Source: CAISCU01 sp051861545
GTDB taxonomy: Bacteria; Bacteroidota; Bacteroidia; UKL13-3
Assembly: GCA_051861545.1 (NCBI GenBank)
Contig: JBIMKP010000008.1
Coordinates: forward strand, 55,938 to 119,937
Length of the DNA stretch: 64,000 bases
Reading direction: 5' to 3'
Position numbers and translations under genes: made by a program
Notes under the pieces: model-generated
Seen by the model: only the letters and a program-made list of their open reading frames with translations
Told to the model about the DNA's origin: nothing
Database searches by the model: none
In this document: positions 26,764 to 34,604 of the stretch, piece after piece
Layout of the letters: each line of letters begins with the position of its first letter
How positions within the stretch are numbered: position 1 is the stretch's first letter

Positions 26764-27180
26764 GGAATAAGGCGATGCCATGTTCATTTGGGATAAGGCG
26801 GTGACATGTTATTTGGAATTGGGCGATTCCACGTTATTTAGGATATAGCGATGCCATATCTATTCAGGATAGGGCGTTACCCTATCCTGGGGATATGCCG
26901 CCCATTCAGGGCTAGGGGAGGTATTTATTTCGATATTATCGTTAACGAATCCAGTCAGTCGAATAGCCCTGAAAGGGCGTAATACACTATCGATGGGCAT
27001 AGTCGCGAAGAACCCTAGGCGACCAACAGCCCTGAAAGGGCGTAATACACTAGCGATGGGCATAGCCCGTCGCGTAGAAGAACAAGCGACCACCAGCCCT
27101 GAAAGGGCGACATATACCAACGATGGGTGAAGCCCATCGAGTAGAAGCCCATCGAGAAGAAGTCAGTCGATAAGTAGATA
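26764..27180. repeat. REP-like palindromic repeats upstream of the IS200-like gene
   Basis: Two layers. First, five degenerate units of about 26 bp beginning GGAATAAGGCG, GGATAAGGCG, GGAATTGGGCG, GGATATAGCG, GGATAGGGCG between 26764 and 26890, the last forming AGGATAGGG...CCCTATCCT. Second, three units of AGCCCTGAAAGGGCG at 26965-26979, 27028-27042 and 27095-27109, 63 and 67 bp apart, each followed by GATGGGCATAGCCC-type palindromes. A short run of GATAAGTA repeats leads into the gene at 27200. Confidence 0.8.
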
Positions 27181-27199
27181 AGTAGATAAGTAAGTATAT

Positions 27200-27652
27200 A
27201 TGGGACAATCACTAGTAAAAAACTACATGCACCTCGTGTTCAGCACGAAATATCGTCAACCACTAATAGATGATTATGTGGAAGCTGAACTTCATGCCTA
27301 CCTAGGAGGCATCTGTAATAAACTCGAATGCACGGTAATAAAAGTAGGCGGCTATACCGACCATATCCATGTACTATGTAGGTTATCAAAAAAGATACCA
27401 CTCATGAAGTTGATGGAAGAACTAAAATCTCATTCATCTAAGTGGATTAAAACAAAAGGACCAGCTTACCAAAACTTCTATTGGCAAGATGGGTATGGAG
27501 CATTTTCAGTTAATCCAAGGGAAGTTGATAAAGTTATAGCCTATATAGCTAATCAACATGAACACCATAATAAGAAAACTTTTCAGGATGAATACCGTGC
27601 TTTTCTAAAGAAGTATCACGTAGAATATGACGAGAGGTATGTTTGGGACTAG
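27200..27652 (+). CDS. IS200-like / REP-associated tyrosine transposase
   Basis: 150 residues, the usual length for single-domain Y1 transposases. The HUH metal motif is His55-Ile-His57 (GGYTDHIHVLC) and the catalytic tyrosine is Tyr115 in KVIAYIANQHEHH; WQDGYGAFSV near 95-103 is also a family hallmark. The enzyme cuts and joins single-stranded DNA at hairpins. The gene is surrounded on both sides by REP-like palindromes rather than by one pair of clean ends, and its TAG stop is part of a downstream palindrome. That fits a REP-associated (RAYT-like) transposase kept with its own palindromes, or an IS200-type element in a repeat nest. All motifs are intact, so it may be active. Confidence 0.9.
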   Translation: MGQSLVKNYMHLVFSTKYRQPLIDDYVEAELHAYLGGICNKLECTVIKVGGYTDHIHVLCRLSKKIPLMKLMEELKSHSSKWIKTKGPAYQNFYWQDGYGAFSVNPREVDKVIAYIANQHEHHNKKTFQDEYRAFLKKYHVEYDERYVWD

Positions 27653-27840
27653 GATAGGGCTGCGCCCTATTGAAGGGGATGCCGCCCTTAAGGGCTGTGG
27701 GGCACTTTAATTAGGATAGGGCGATGCCCTATCCTAGTGATATAACACCCTTTCAGGGCTGGGAGGGAGTTGAGAGGCTTCTCCATATAAGATAGGGCGA
27801 TGCCCTACCTTAGCAAAAACCTCCTCTTCAGGGCTGAGGG
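27650..27840. repeat. REP-like palindromes downstream of the IS200-like gene
   Basis: Palindromes AGGATAGGGCTGCGCCCTATT (27651 onward, overlapping the stop codon), AGGATAGGGCGATGCCCTATC (27713 onward) and GATAGGGCGATGCCCTACC (27791 onward), each followed 20-40 bp later by a half-site such as TTTCAGGGCTG or TTCAGGGCTGA. The same GGATAGGGCG core occurs upstream of the gene near 26867. Confidence 0.8.
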
Positions 27841-28051
27841 GTAGCCGACTCTGCTTATGATGGTTGCAGCTAGTTGTGAACAACCCATGTGATTACATAT
27901 AATATCAGCAGGTTATTTGTAGAATTCCAAGAACATTTTTATAAGGAGAGAGTGACAAAAGAAAACGAACTAAATAAAAAAAAAGCCCAACTGGTGATTT
28001 CATAAATCACATCCATAAACGTAAAATCAACAGCAATTATTTATGATTTGA

Positions 28052-28107
28052 AGTAGCAAACATTATAGTTTTGGTAGTAGCAAACATAATAGTTTGCTAC
28101 TACCAAA
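28052..28107. repeat. Perfect 16-bp hairpin with overlapping direct repeat
   Basis: TTTGGTAGTAGCAAAC (28070-28085) and GTTTGCTACTACCAAA (28092-28107) are perfect complements around a six-base loop. AGTAGCAAACATTATAGTTT (28052-28071) is repeated with one change at 28076-28095. No T tract follows, so a simple terminator is unlikely. The rest of 27841-28276 shows only a small GTGATTT/AAATCAC hairpin near 27992. Confidence 0.7.
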
Positions 28108-28276
28108 TTGACTTTGATATAAAATGTGTGAATTCTATAAGCTTTTAGAAAAATTATGTAGTAATGAAATTGTGGTTAGAAACTATGTTGCCTGCCAATT
28201 ATTATTAACTCATAAGCAATACAAAATTTGACTTTTACTTAAAAAGCTTCAATGGTATTGCACAATAAAAGCTCCC

Positions 28277-28771
28277 ATGAACCAAACACATATACACTTA
28301 TTTATTACACATTTACCTCTATTTGGTTCTATGTTTGGTGGACTTGTTCTTCTTCATGGATTCTTGGTCAAGAGCACTCAAACCAATATTGCAGGATATT
28401 ATAATCTGATACTTTCTGCCATTGGTGCAGGTATTGCCTATATAACAGGTGAAGCTGCTGAAGAAACAGTTGAAAATATTCAAGGAATTATTAAATCGAA
28501 TATCGAAGCACATGAAGAATTTGCCCTATTTGCGCTTATTTCTTTGATAAGTCTTGGTGTACTTTCATTAATGGCTTTGCTGCTTACATGGAATAAATCT
28601 CCACTAATTAGACCTCTAAATATATTTATACTATTATTATCTGGTATCAGCTTTATTTTGGTTTCTAGAACAGCTTACCTTGGTGGACAAATCAGGCATA
28701 CCGAATTGAATCCAACAACTAATTTAACTCCGGTACAAATGGATGTTAAAAGGGATGGTGATATTGATTAA
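28277..28771 (+). CDS. DUF2231-like four-helix membrane protein
   Basis: 164 residues with four membrane helices (about 12-30, 40-57, 82-105, 113-132). The start NQTHIHLFITHLPLFGSMFG and GAGIAYITGEAAEETVE match the DUF2231 family, where a first-helix His-Pro/Leu-Phe step and a Gly-Glu-Ala turn are typical; in some relatives these residues bind haem or occur with c-type cytochromes. Here no cytochrome gene is adjacent. The C-terminal tail is outside and polar. It stands alone after a strong hairpin region. Confidence 0.75.
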   Translation: MNQTHIHLFITHLPLFGSMFGGLVLLHGFLVKSTQTNIAGYYNLILSAIGAGIAYITGEAAEETVENIQGIIKSNIEAHEEFALFALISLISLGVLSLMALLLTWNKSPLIRPLNIFILLLSGISFILVSRTAYLGGQIRHTELNPTTNLTPVQMDVKRDGDID

Positions 28772-28965
28772 ATATTCGATTTAAAGTTACTTATTAATAC
28801 CATGAAAATATTGGTATTTTTAAATATGGAAATACAATTACTACTTGCAACAAAATGTTTTAAAACCAAAAATACATAATTAATTAAATCTATATATTTG
28901 GGAATATTCTTCTATTCTTCAAAATCTAAAAGCAGATAGGGGTAAAAATAACTCTGTATAAAATT

Positions 28966-29772
28966 ATGAGACCAATTATATTCCTTCTATTTTTTTTACT
29001 TTTATTCTCATGTAAACAAGACAATAAGGTTTCATATAGATTAATGAATATTGGTGATATAAGCTACCAAAATGCCATAAAGGAAAACAAAATTGAAAAA
29101 GTGTATTTCTATAGAAAAAGGAAAACAAAATTATTCTTTGAAAAGGATACTTTCGGTGAAATAGCATTTAATGTTGAAGGTAATCCTATTAAATCTTCTT
29201 ATGGATACGTAATGGGATATGATGACATTTTTGAATATTACAATCAAAATCTTCCTAGTAAAAAAGAACATCGTACTGATGCTTACTTTAAATATGACTA
29301 TAAATATAATCTTGGCGCCAATAGTAATAAAGTATATCAATATTGGATCATAAAACCACTAGATCAACCAGAATTCATTATAGATACATTCTGGTATGAA
29401 TTCAATAGATCTGGTCAACTTAACAAATCTAGAACCAATATAAAAAGAATGCTTAATAATCGAATAAAGTATTTTTCTGAATATAATTACAACACAATAG
29501 GCCTTCTTCAAACTAGGATTGACAATATTGATACAACTTATCACAATTTTTATTTCAGGCCTTATTCTCAAATTCCGACAAGAATTGTAACACACTATTA
29601 TTATAGCAATAACTCGATTGACTCAACAATCGAAGTATATAACATTAGAGAAGATGCAACTAATTATACAGAAACAGAAGTAACTTATTATCAAAACATG
29701 TTACCAATTAAAACGATTCTCAATGATACTATTGTTACAAGCTATTTTTATAAAAAACGAAAAAAAAATTAG
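28966..29772 (+). CDS. Lipoprotein with YD-like beta repeats, unknown function
   Basis: 268 residues. Signal peptide with lipobox LLFSC, Cys16. The mature part is rich in Tyr and Asn with strands such as KYDYKYNLGANSNKVYQYW, FWYEFNRSGQLNKS, EYNYNTIGLLQT and VTYYQNMLPIKT, each of the form aromatic-x-Tyr/Phe-x-x-x-Gly. This recalls the loose YD/toxin-wrap-like beta repeats of Bacteroidota lipoproteins. No enzyme motif. The following gene is another small lipoprotein about 130 bp away; the two may be related by context only. Confidence 0.55.
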   Translation: MRPIIFLLFFLLLFSCKQDNKVSYRLMNIGDISYQNAIKENKIEKVYFYRKRKTKLFFEKDTFGEIAFNVEGNPIKSSYGYVMGYDDIFEYYNQNLPSKKEHRTDAYFKYDYKYNLGANSNKVYQYWIIKPLDQPEFIIDTFWYEFNRSGQLNKSRTNIKRMLNNRIKYFSEYNYNTIGLLQTRIDNIDTTYHNFYFRPYSQIPTRIVTHYYYSNNSIDSTIEVYNIREDATNYTETEVTYYQNMLPIKTILNDTIVTSYFYKKRKKN

Positions 29773-29900
29773 GAATCTCGATGTGTTTGTCTCAATTTCA
29801 TCTCTAATTATTACAAATTATTAAAATGAAAAATCTTAGTGGTTAATTCGTTTATTCTTAAATAAATGTAGCCTTATTAAATTAGCTAGTATATCTAACC

Positions 29901-30512
29901 ATGAAAATCATTATAAAACTATTCCTTTTTCTAAGCTTATTTGCCTGCAAAAACGAAAAGGATTCTTCTTATTTAATGAGGGCTACTGATTTCAAATACG
30001 AATTAATGCTTGGACCCTCATTTCATATCAAAGGAGATGTGACAATAGTTAAAAACAAGGAATTGTGTTATATGAAATTAATAGCCTGGGATTATCCCTT
30101 TTCAGAAGATTATTACAATCCGATTCCAGGTGAACCAATTGATACTATTTTAGTCAATACAAAAGTATTTGATTCAACTGGTGATACTTCAATCATGCCA
30201 ATACCACGAGTTATATTTATTAATGATAGCTGCTTACTAACTCAATTTGAAATGAATCAATATTTAAGTAATATCGATACTTTCAAAATTATGAAGCCTT
30301 TAAAACCAAATTCCTATGCAGTTCATATTGATGGAATTGGCTTCAAAAACACATTAAAAATAGATACTTTTCAAACTTCATTCTATATTCATTCACCAAA
30401 ATTTCCAACAAGAGAATATTTTTTAATTCATACTACACTTGAACTTTTAAAGACAAAATTTAAAGATTTAAAAACACAGAAATATTTACTGACTATTGAT
30501 GATTATCTTTAA
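29901..30512 (+). CDS. Small lipoprotein of unknown function
   Basis: 203 residues. Signal peptide with lipobox LFAC, Cys16, then KNEKDSS. Predicted mixed strands (ELMLGPSFHIKGDVTIVKN, LCYMKLIAWDYPF, PRVIFINDSCLLTQFEMNQ) and a helix near 165-185. No family recognised, no catalytic motif. It ends 29 bp before copy 2 of the hairpin repeat. Confidence 0.5.
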   Translation: MKIIIKLFLFLSLFACKNEKDSSYLMRATDFKYELMLGPSFHIKGDVTIVKNKELCYMKLIAWDYPFSEDYYNPIPGEPIDTILVNTKVFDSTGDTSIMPIPRVIFINDSCLLTQFEMNQYLSNIDTFKIMKPLKPNSYAVHIDGIGFKNTLKIDTFQTSFYIHSPKFPTREYFLIHTTLELLKTKFKDLKTQKYLLTIDDYL

Positions 30513-30541
30513 ATTGGTAATTATTAAAAATGAATATATAG

Positions 30542-30818
30542 TTTTACGAATATCAGGTTCTTTATAAGTAAATTTAACATCTTCACCCTCAGCTCAAAAC
30601 GGACGCGAACCTTCGGTTCGCGTCCGTTTTGAGCTGAGGGTAATTCATTCATTTTTGTTTACTACTATAATGTCATCCCTTTGGGATTTTAGGAAATTTC
30701 GTAATAAACAGGATTCTATTTTTAATTAAATTGCCTTAATTCAATTCATAAATCAATTTTAAAATATTTAGAGTTTTACTAATATAATTAACTGGCAAAC
30801 ATGCGGATATTCGTAAAA
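30542..30818. repeat. ~275-bp dispersed repeat with perfect 27-bp hairpin, copy 2
   Basis: Ends are TTTTACGAATATC (30542 onward) and its complement GATATTCGTAAAA (to 30818). A perfect hairpin occupies 30585-30641: a 27-bp stem, three-base loop TTC at 30612-30614. Its core CGCGAACC/GGTTCGCG is the same as in copy 1, while the outer stem has changed on both arms together. The hairpin stands out as GC-rich in AT-rich DNA. Nothing else lies in the 30513-30912 gap apart from the terminator at its end. Confidence 0.85.
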
Positions 30819-30856
30819 ATCAATATTAGATCAACAAAACAGACACATATCAAAAA

Positions 30857-30888
30857 AAATGGGACATCTTTTTCAAGACATCCCATTT
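30857..30888. terminator. Hairpin terminator after the LruC gene
   Basis: AAATGGGA (30857-30864) pairs with TCCCATTT (30881-30888), with an inner TCTT/AAGA step. An A run on the left makes a T run on the minus strand, so it should stop transcripts of the LruC-domain gene. Confidence 0.65.
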
Positions 30889-30912
30889 AATTAAAACAAA
30901 ATCAATTCTTAA

Positions 30913-33069
30913 TTAATAAATATTTGCTGCATTTCTGTAACCAGAGGTATTTGTATACCAGTTACTAAATGAACTTCCTCCGCTTGAAACCCAACTTGCA
31001 AACTTTGTATAAGCTGTGTTAATATCAGCTTTTTCTACTGGATAATCGAAACTTGCAGGGATATTGATTGCCCATGGAAATCTGCCATTGTTTGATACAT
31101 AAGTATCGCCAGTGCTGATGTTTGAACCATCTCTTCCAGTTGTAAACAATGAAGCATTTGCTAAATCTGTTGGCAATTGACCTGGTAAATGAATTTCGTA
31201 TCCTCTGCCAAATCCTGCGGTTCCATTCCAGATAAATGGATTGTAAGCACCTAATCCGAATGTTGCTAAACTTGGACCATCTGTTACATTAAATGAAACT
31301 GTAAAAGTTGTTGCTGGAGTTGTGCTTGCTGATGGAACAGTATTCCATGCACTTGCAGTTTGACGCATATCGTTAAAGATTACCAATACTGCTTTTGTTT
31401 GTCCTGCTTCTAATGTTGCTCCACTTACACCACTTACTTTGTTTCTATCAACTGGGAATTGAACTGCAAAACCATTTTTGAATGAACCACCTGTTGCTCT
31501 TAATACATAAGTTGCTTCAACTCTTACTACATTATTTGCAGCATTTGTAACTACATTATAGTTATAAGATACAACCACATCATTCATATCATAATCACCT
31601 GTAAATGGCCATTGGTCTTCGAAAGCTAAAGTTCCAGTTGGTACATTGTTACAAAATGCTTTGTTTGGATCTGAAGGATAACAATCGCTGGCATCAATTA
31701 CACCATCACCATCTGTATCAGGATTAGGATTTGGAGCTGTTCCATTTCCTTCAGGATTGCATGCTGTAGTTGCAATGTATAAGCCACAAGCTTGAGTTGC
31801 ACCATTGCCAATTGTACCATTATTGGTTTCAATTCCATCTAAATCGCAATATTGAATTAAGTGGGTTACTGAACCGCCACCATTGATTCTTGTATCATCT
31901 AAAACTTTTACTAATGAGGTAGCTACATATCCTTTAATCAAACCATTGATAATAATATCTTTTGTTCTAAACATAGCTCCATTATACATACCTAATTCTG
32001 CACCTCCATTAATTTTAGTTTCATCATCAACTCTTATGTATGAATAGTTTCTTACTGTATTGTTGTTATGGAATTCTTTCTTAACCCACAATTTACAATT
32101 ATTGATAAACAAACCTGTACCGTTTACTTTAAAATCATCATTGGTAATAATTGAACCATTATTTGTTAAAGTTGTGTTGCCATTTACATTCATACTTTGA
32201 CCAACATTAATAGTACCATTATTTGTTTGAGTTGATTGAGTATTTAGGTTATAATCGCCACCTGTATTAATAGTTCCATGATTTACAATACTTCCACCTG
32301 GAGAAAATGAACTGCTCATGCTTACAGTACCCCAATTTAAAAATTCGGTTGTAGCACCATTCATATTTAAATTACCAAAAGATGCAGAACCTGTTGATGT
32401 AACAATTAATTTAGAACCATTGTTCAAGTTTGCATTTTGAACAGTTACATTACTACCACAAATTCTAATTGTTCCGCCATTGGCATTAAATCCAATTGTG
32501 ATATTATTTCCTGTGACACAAATTACATTACCTGAATTTACATTTAGGTTTGTATTGTTTGATGTTACAGTTTGAGTACAACCAGTATTACAATTTGGAC
32601 TAGCCGATTTTCCTAATGAAAAGGTTTTCTTTAATACTGGTTTGATATTTAACAAAACAGAATTGCTTCCTGAAATTGTTACTTTTTCAATCATTTTCGA
32701 ATTATCAGGAGCAGTTCTTACCACAAATAATTCTTTTGTTGCTGATGGAACTGAAATTGTTGATTCAAATTCTTGAGCCAATGATAATGCTCCTTCTGCT
32801 AAAGAAATTCCTTTGTTTGAAGGATCTTCTAAATAAATCTGAATTTTATGCTTTAAAGCACCAAATGAATTGTCTTCTAAATTAACCTTTACAGAAACTG
32901 ATTTAGTCAATTCCCATTTGAAGTTTGTTGGAACTTTAATTTCCGACATTTTGCTAACTTCAGTTGTCAATGTTGTGCTCTGACCTGCTTCAAATTTCTT
33001 TTCAAGGTCTTTTTTGCAAGATGCCAGACTTAATAAACCGGCAATTAATAATAGTGATGAATTTTTCAT
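30913..33069 (-). CDS. LruC-domain lipoprotein
   Basis: 718 residues. Signal peptide with lipobox LASC, Cys18. Residues about 25-165 form a beta domain; about 170-430 is a long Asn/Gly-rich parallel-beta-like stretch (TVSMSSSFSPGGSIVNHGTI and similar 18-20 residue rungs); about 450-470 holds a calcium-type DTDGDGVIDASDC motif; the last 240 residues are an LruC domain (LAFEDQWPFTGDYDMNDVVV, closing near FDYPVEKADINTAY). LruC proteins are surface proteins first noted in Leptospira and abundant in Bacteroidota; their role is poorly known. Single gene with its own terminator; faces the ribosomal operon from a 220-bp gap. Confidence 0.85.
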   Translation of the reverse strand: MKNSSLLLIAGLLSLASCKKDLEKKFEAGQSTTLTTEVSKMSEIKVPTNFKWELTKSVSVKVNLEDNSFGALKHKIQIYLEDPSNKGISLAEGALSLAQEFESTISVPSATKELFVVRTAPDNSKMIEKVTISGSNSVLLNIKPVLKKTFSLGKSASPNCNTGCTQTVTSNNTNLNVNSGNVICVTGNNITIGFNANGGTIRICGSNVTVQNANLNNGSKLIVTSTGSASFGNLNMNGATTEFLNWGTVSMSSSFSPGGSIVNHGTINTGGDYNLNTQSTQTNNGTINVGQSMNVNGNTTLTNNGSIITNDDFKVNGTGLFINNCKLWVKKEFHNNNTVRNYSYIRVDDETKINGGAELGMYNGAMFRTKDIIINGLIKGYVATSLVKVLDDTRINGGGSVTHLIQYCDLDGIETNNGTIGNGATQACGLYIATTACNPEGNGTAPNPNPDTDGDGVIDASDCYPSDPNKAFCNNVPTGTLAFEDQWPFTGDYDMNDVVVSYNYNVVTNAANNVVRVEATYVLRATGGSFKNGFAVQFPVDRNKVSGVSGATLEAGQTKAVLVIFNDMRQTASAWNTVPSASTTPATTFTVSFNVTDGPSLATFGLGAYNPFIWNGTAGFGRGYEIHLPGQLPTDLANASLFTTGRDGSNISTGDTYVSNNGRFPWAINIPASFDYPVEKADINTAYTKFASWVSSGGSSFSNWYTNTSGYRNAANIY

Positions 33070-33246
33070 GGTTTTTGATTTTATCTTTTAATAACCAAAG
33101 CTGTGCCAAAAATCACAATTAACTCAACAACAATTACTTACAAAATAAAATAAAACCAAAAGCATTCCCATTTTGAAACAAAAGTCTCAAATCATTGACC
33201 TGAATCAATAAATTGGGAATATAATTTTGAAAAATCGAGTAAAAAA

Positions 33247-33272
33247 AAAGCCCCACCGAAGTGGAGCTTTTA
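33247..33272 (-). terminator. Rho-independent terminator of the thrS-infC-rpmI-rplT operon
   Basis: AAAAGCCCCAC / GTGGAGCTTTT around loop CGAA (33247-33272), with an A run at 33242-33250 that becomes the T tract on the minus strand, 20 bp after the rplT stop. Confidence 0.85.
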
Positions 33273-33291
33273 TTAAGCCGTTTATTTGAAT

Positions 33292-33636
33292 CTATTTAAC
33301 TGAATCAACGATTGCTTTAAAGGTTTCAGGATGATTCATAGCCATATCAGCTAAAACCTTACGGTTTAAAGCTAGACCTTTTTTATGAACCAGACCCATG
33401 AATTGGCTATAGCTATAGCCATGTAACCTTGCACCAGCATTGATACGAATAATCCATAAACTACGGAAATTACGTTTTTTGGTTTTACGGTCACGGTAAG
33501 CATACCCTAAACCTTTGTCGATGGTATGCTTGGCTATGGTTAATACGTTTTTACGTTTTCCCCAGTAACCTTTGGCTAACTTGAGGAGTTTTTTTCTGCG
33601 TCTTCTAGACGCTACTGAATTGACTGAACGAGGCAT
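33292..33636 (-). CDS. rplT: 50S ribosomal protein L20
   Basis: 114 residues, the standard length. Begins MPRSVNSVASRRRRKKLLKL and contains the conserved KGYWGKRKNVLTIAKHTI and RDRKTKKRNFRSLWI segments. L20 binds 23S rRNA early in assembly of the large subunit and in many bacteria represses its own operon. It is last in the operon, 114 bp after rpmI; that gap has no clear hairpin to my eye but is where an L20-binding leader could lie. A terminator follows. Confidence 0.97.
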   Translation of the reverse strand: MPRSVNSVASRRRRKKLLKLAKGYWGKRKNVLTIAKHTIDKGLGYAYRDRKTKKRNFRSLWIIRINAGARLHGYSYSQFMGLVHKKGLALNRKVLADMAMNHPETFKAIVDSVK

Positions 33637-33750
33637 AGTTTTTTTTTGTGTTTTTTGAACCTAAGCGATCATTCGGTTAAATGATTCTTTGGTGCTCTGG
33701 TTCGGGTTAACTGAATTTAAATAAACCGATTTGAATCTCAACTTTCGTTG

Positions 33751-33951
33751 TTATTTGCCGATTCCCAGCAAGTTCTTTACCAATCCCATATCAGCATCAG
33801 ATACAGTTACCAATTTGGCAAGTGCACGCTTTTGCTTCGTGGTTTTTTTGGTTAAGATATGGTTTTTGTAAGCTTGCGCTCTTTTAATTTTACCACTTGG
33901 GGTAACTTTAAAACGCTTTGCAGCTGACTTGTTTGTTTTTACCTTAGGCAT
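33751..33951 (-). CDS. rpmI: 50S ribosomal protein L35
   Basis: 66 residues, standard for L35: MPKVKTNKSAAKRFKVTPSG with the KIKRAQAYKNHILTKKTTKQKR core. It binds rRNA of the large subunit. It lies 42 bp after infC and before rplT, the order conserved across bacteria. Confidence 0.97.
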   Translation of the reverse strand: MPKVKTNKSAAKRFKVTPSGKIKRAQAYKNHILTKKTTKQKRALAKLVTVSDADMGLVKNLLGIGK

Positions 33952-33993
33952 CTTTCTGATTTCTCCTTATTTATATGATTTAAAACGGCTTTC

Positions 33994-34596
33994 TTATTTT
34001 GTAGTTGTTTTTCCTTTAGGACTTAACATCAAGAACATTTTCTTTCCTTCAAGTCTAGGTAACTGTTCAACTTTTGCAATTTCTTGTAAACGTTGAGCCA
34101 ATTGTAACAACAATACTTCTCCTCTTTCTTTATAAACGATAGCTCTACCTTTGAAAAACACATAAGCTCTCACTTTATGTCCTTCACTTAGGAAGTTTTC
34201 AGCATGTTTATACTTAAACTCAAAATCATGTTCATCGGTATTAGGTCCGAACCTGATTTCTTTCACATCTTGTTTAGCCTGATTAGCTTTTTGTTCCTTT
34301 TTCTTTTTCTTTTGTTCATAAAGGAACTTTTTGTAATCAACTACTCTACAAACCGGTGGATCTGCATTTGGAGAAATTTCAACCAAATCCATTTCCTGCT
34401 CTTGGGCAATTTTTAATGCCTCAGAGATGGAATAGACTCCAACTGTAATGTTTTCTCCAACCAATCTTACCTGTTGGGCTTGAATGCGGTTGTTAATCTT
34501 GTGCTCGGGCTCAAGACTTCTTCTTCCTCTGTTAAAAGTTCCGCCCGGACGTGGTCCTGAACTGCCTCCTGGGGCTGGTGTAATTGGTGCTGCCAA
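33994..34596 (-). CDS. infC: Translation initiation factor IF-3 (TTG start)
   Basis: 200 residues. An unusual Pro/Gly-rich N-terminal extension (about 1-30, PITPAPGGSSGPRPGG) precedes the IF3 N domain (INNRIQAQQVRLVGENI, DLVEISPNADPPVCRVVDY), a very lysine-rich linker (KKKKKEQKANQAKQ) and the C domain (VKEIRFGPNTDEHDF to LPRLEGKKMFLMLSPK). IF-3 keeps 30S subunits free and checks the start codon. The start is TTG at 34596, preceded in frame by TAA two codons upstream, so no ATG is possible. A non-AUG start fits the known self-control of infC, where E. coli uses AUU. It begins 8 bp after thrS. Confidence 0.93.
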   Translation of the reverse strand: MAAPITPAPGGSSGPRPGGTFNRGRRSLEPEHKINNRIQAQQVRLVGENITVGVYSISEALKIAQEQEMDLVEISPNADPPVCRVVDYKKFLYEQKKKKKEQKANQAKQDVKEIRFGPNTDEHDFEFKYKHAENFLSEGHKVRAYVFFKGRAIVYKERGEVLLLQLAQRLQEIAKVEQLPRLEGKKMFLMLSPKGKTTTK

Positions 34597-34604
34597 GTAT
34601 TATT

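Noticed and set aside
26965..27109. Three AGCCCTGAAAGGGCG repeats spaced about 65 bp, at first CRISPR-like
   Set aside because: The parts between them are themselves related palindromes rather than unique spacers, there are only three, no cas genes are near, and an IS200-like gene explains them.
26860..27212. Minus-strand reading frames in the REP region
   Set aside because: They are translations of palindromic repeats with Arg/Pro-rich nonsense and no family features.
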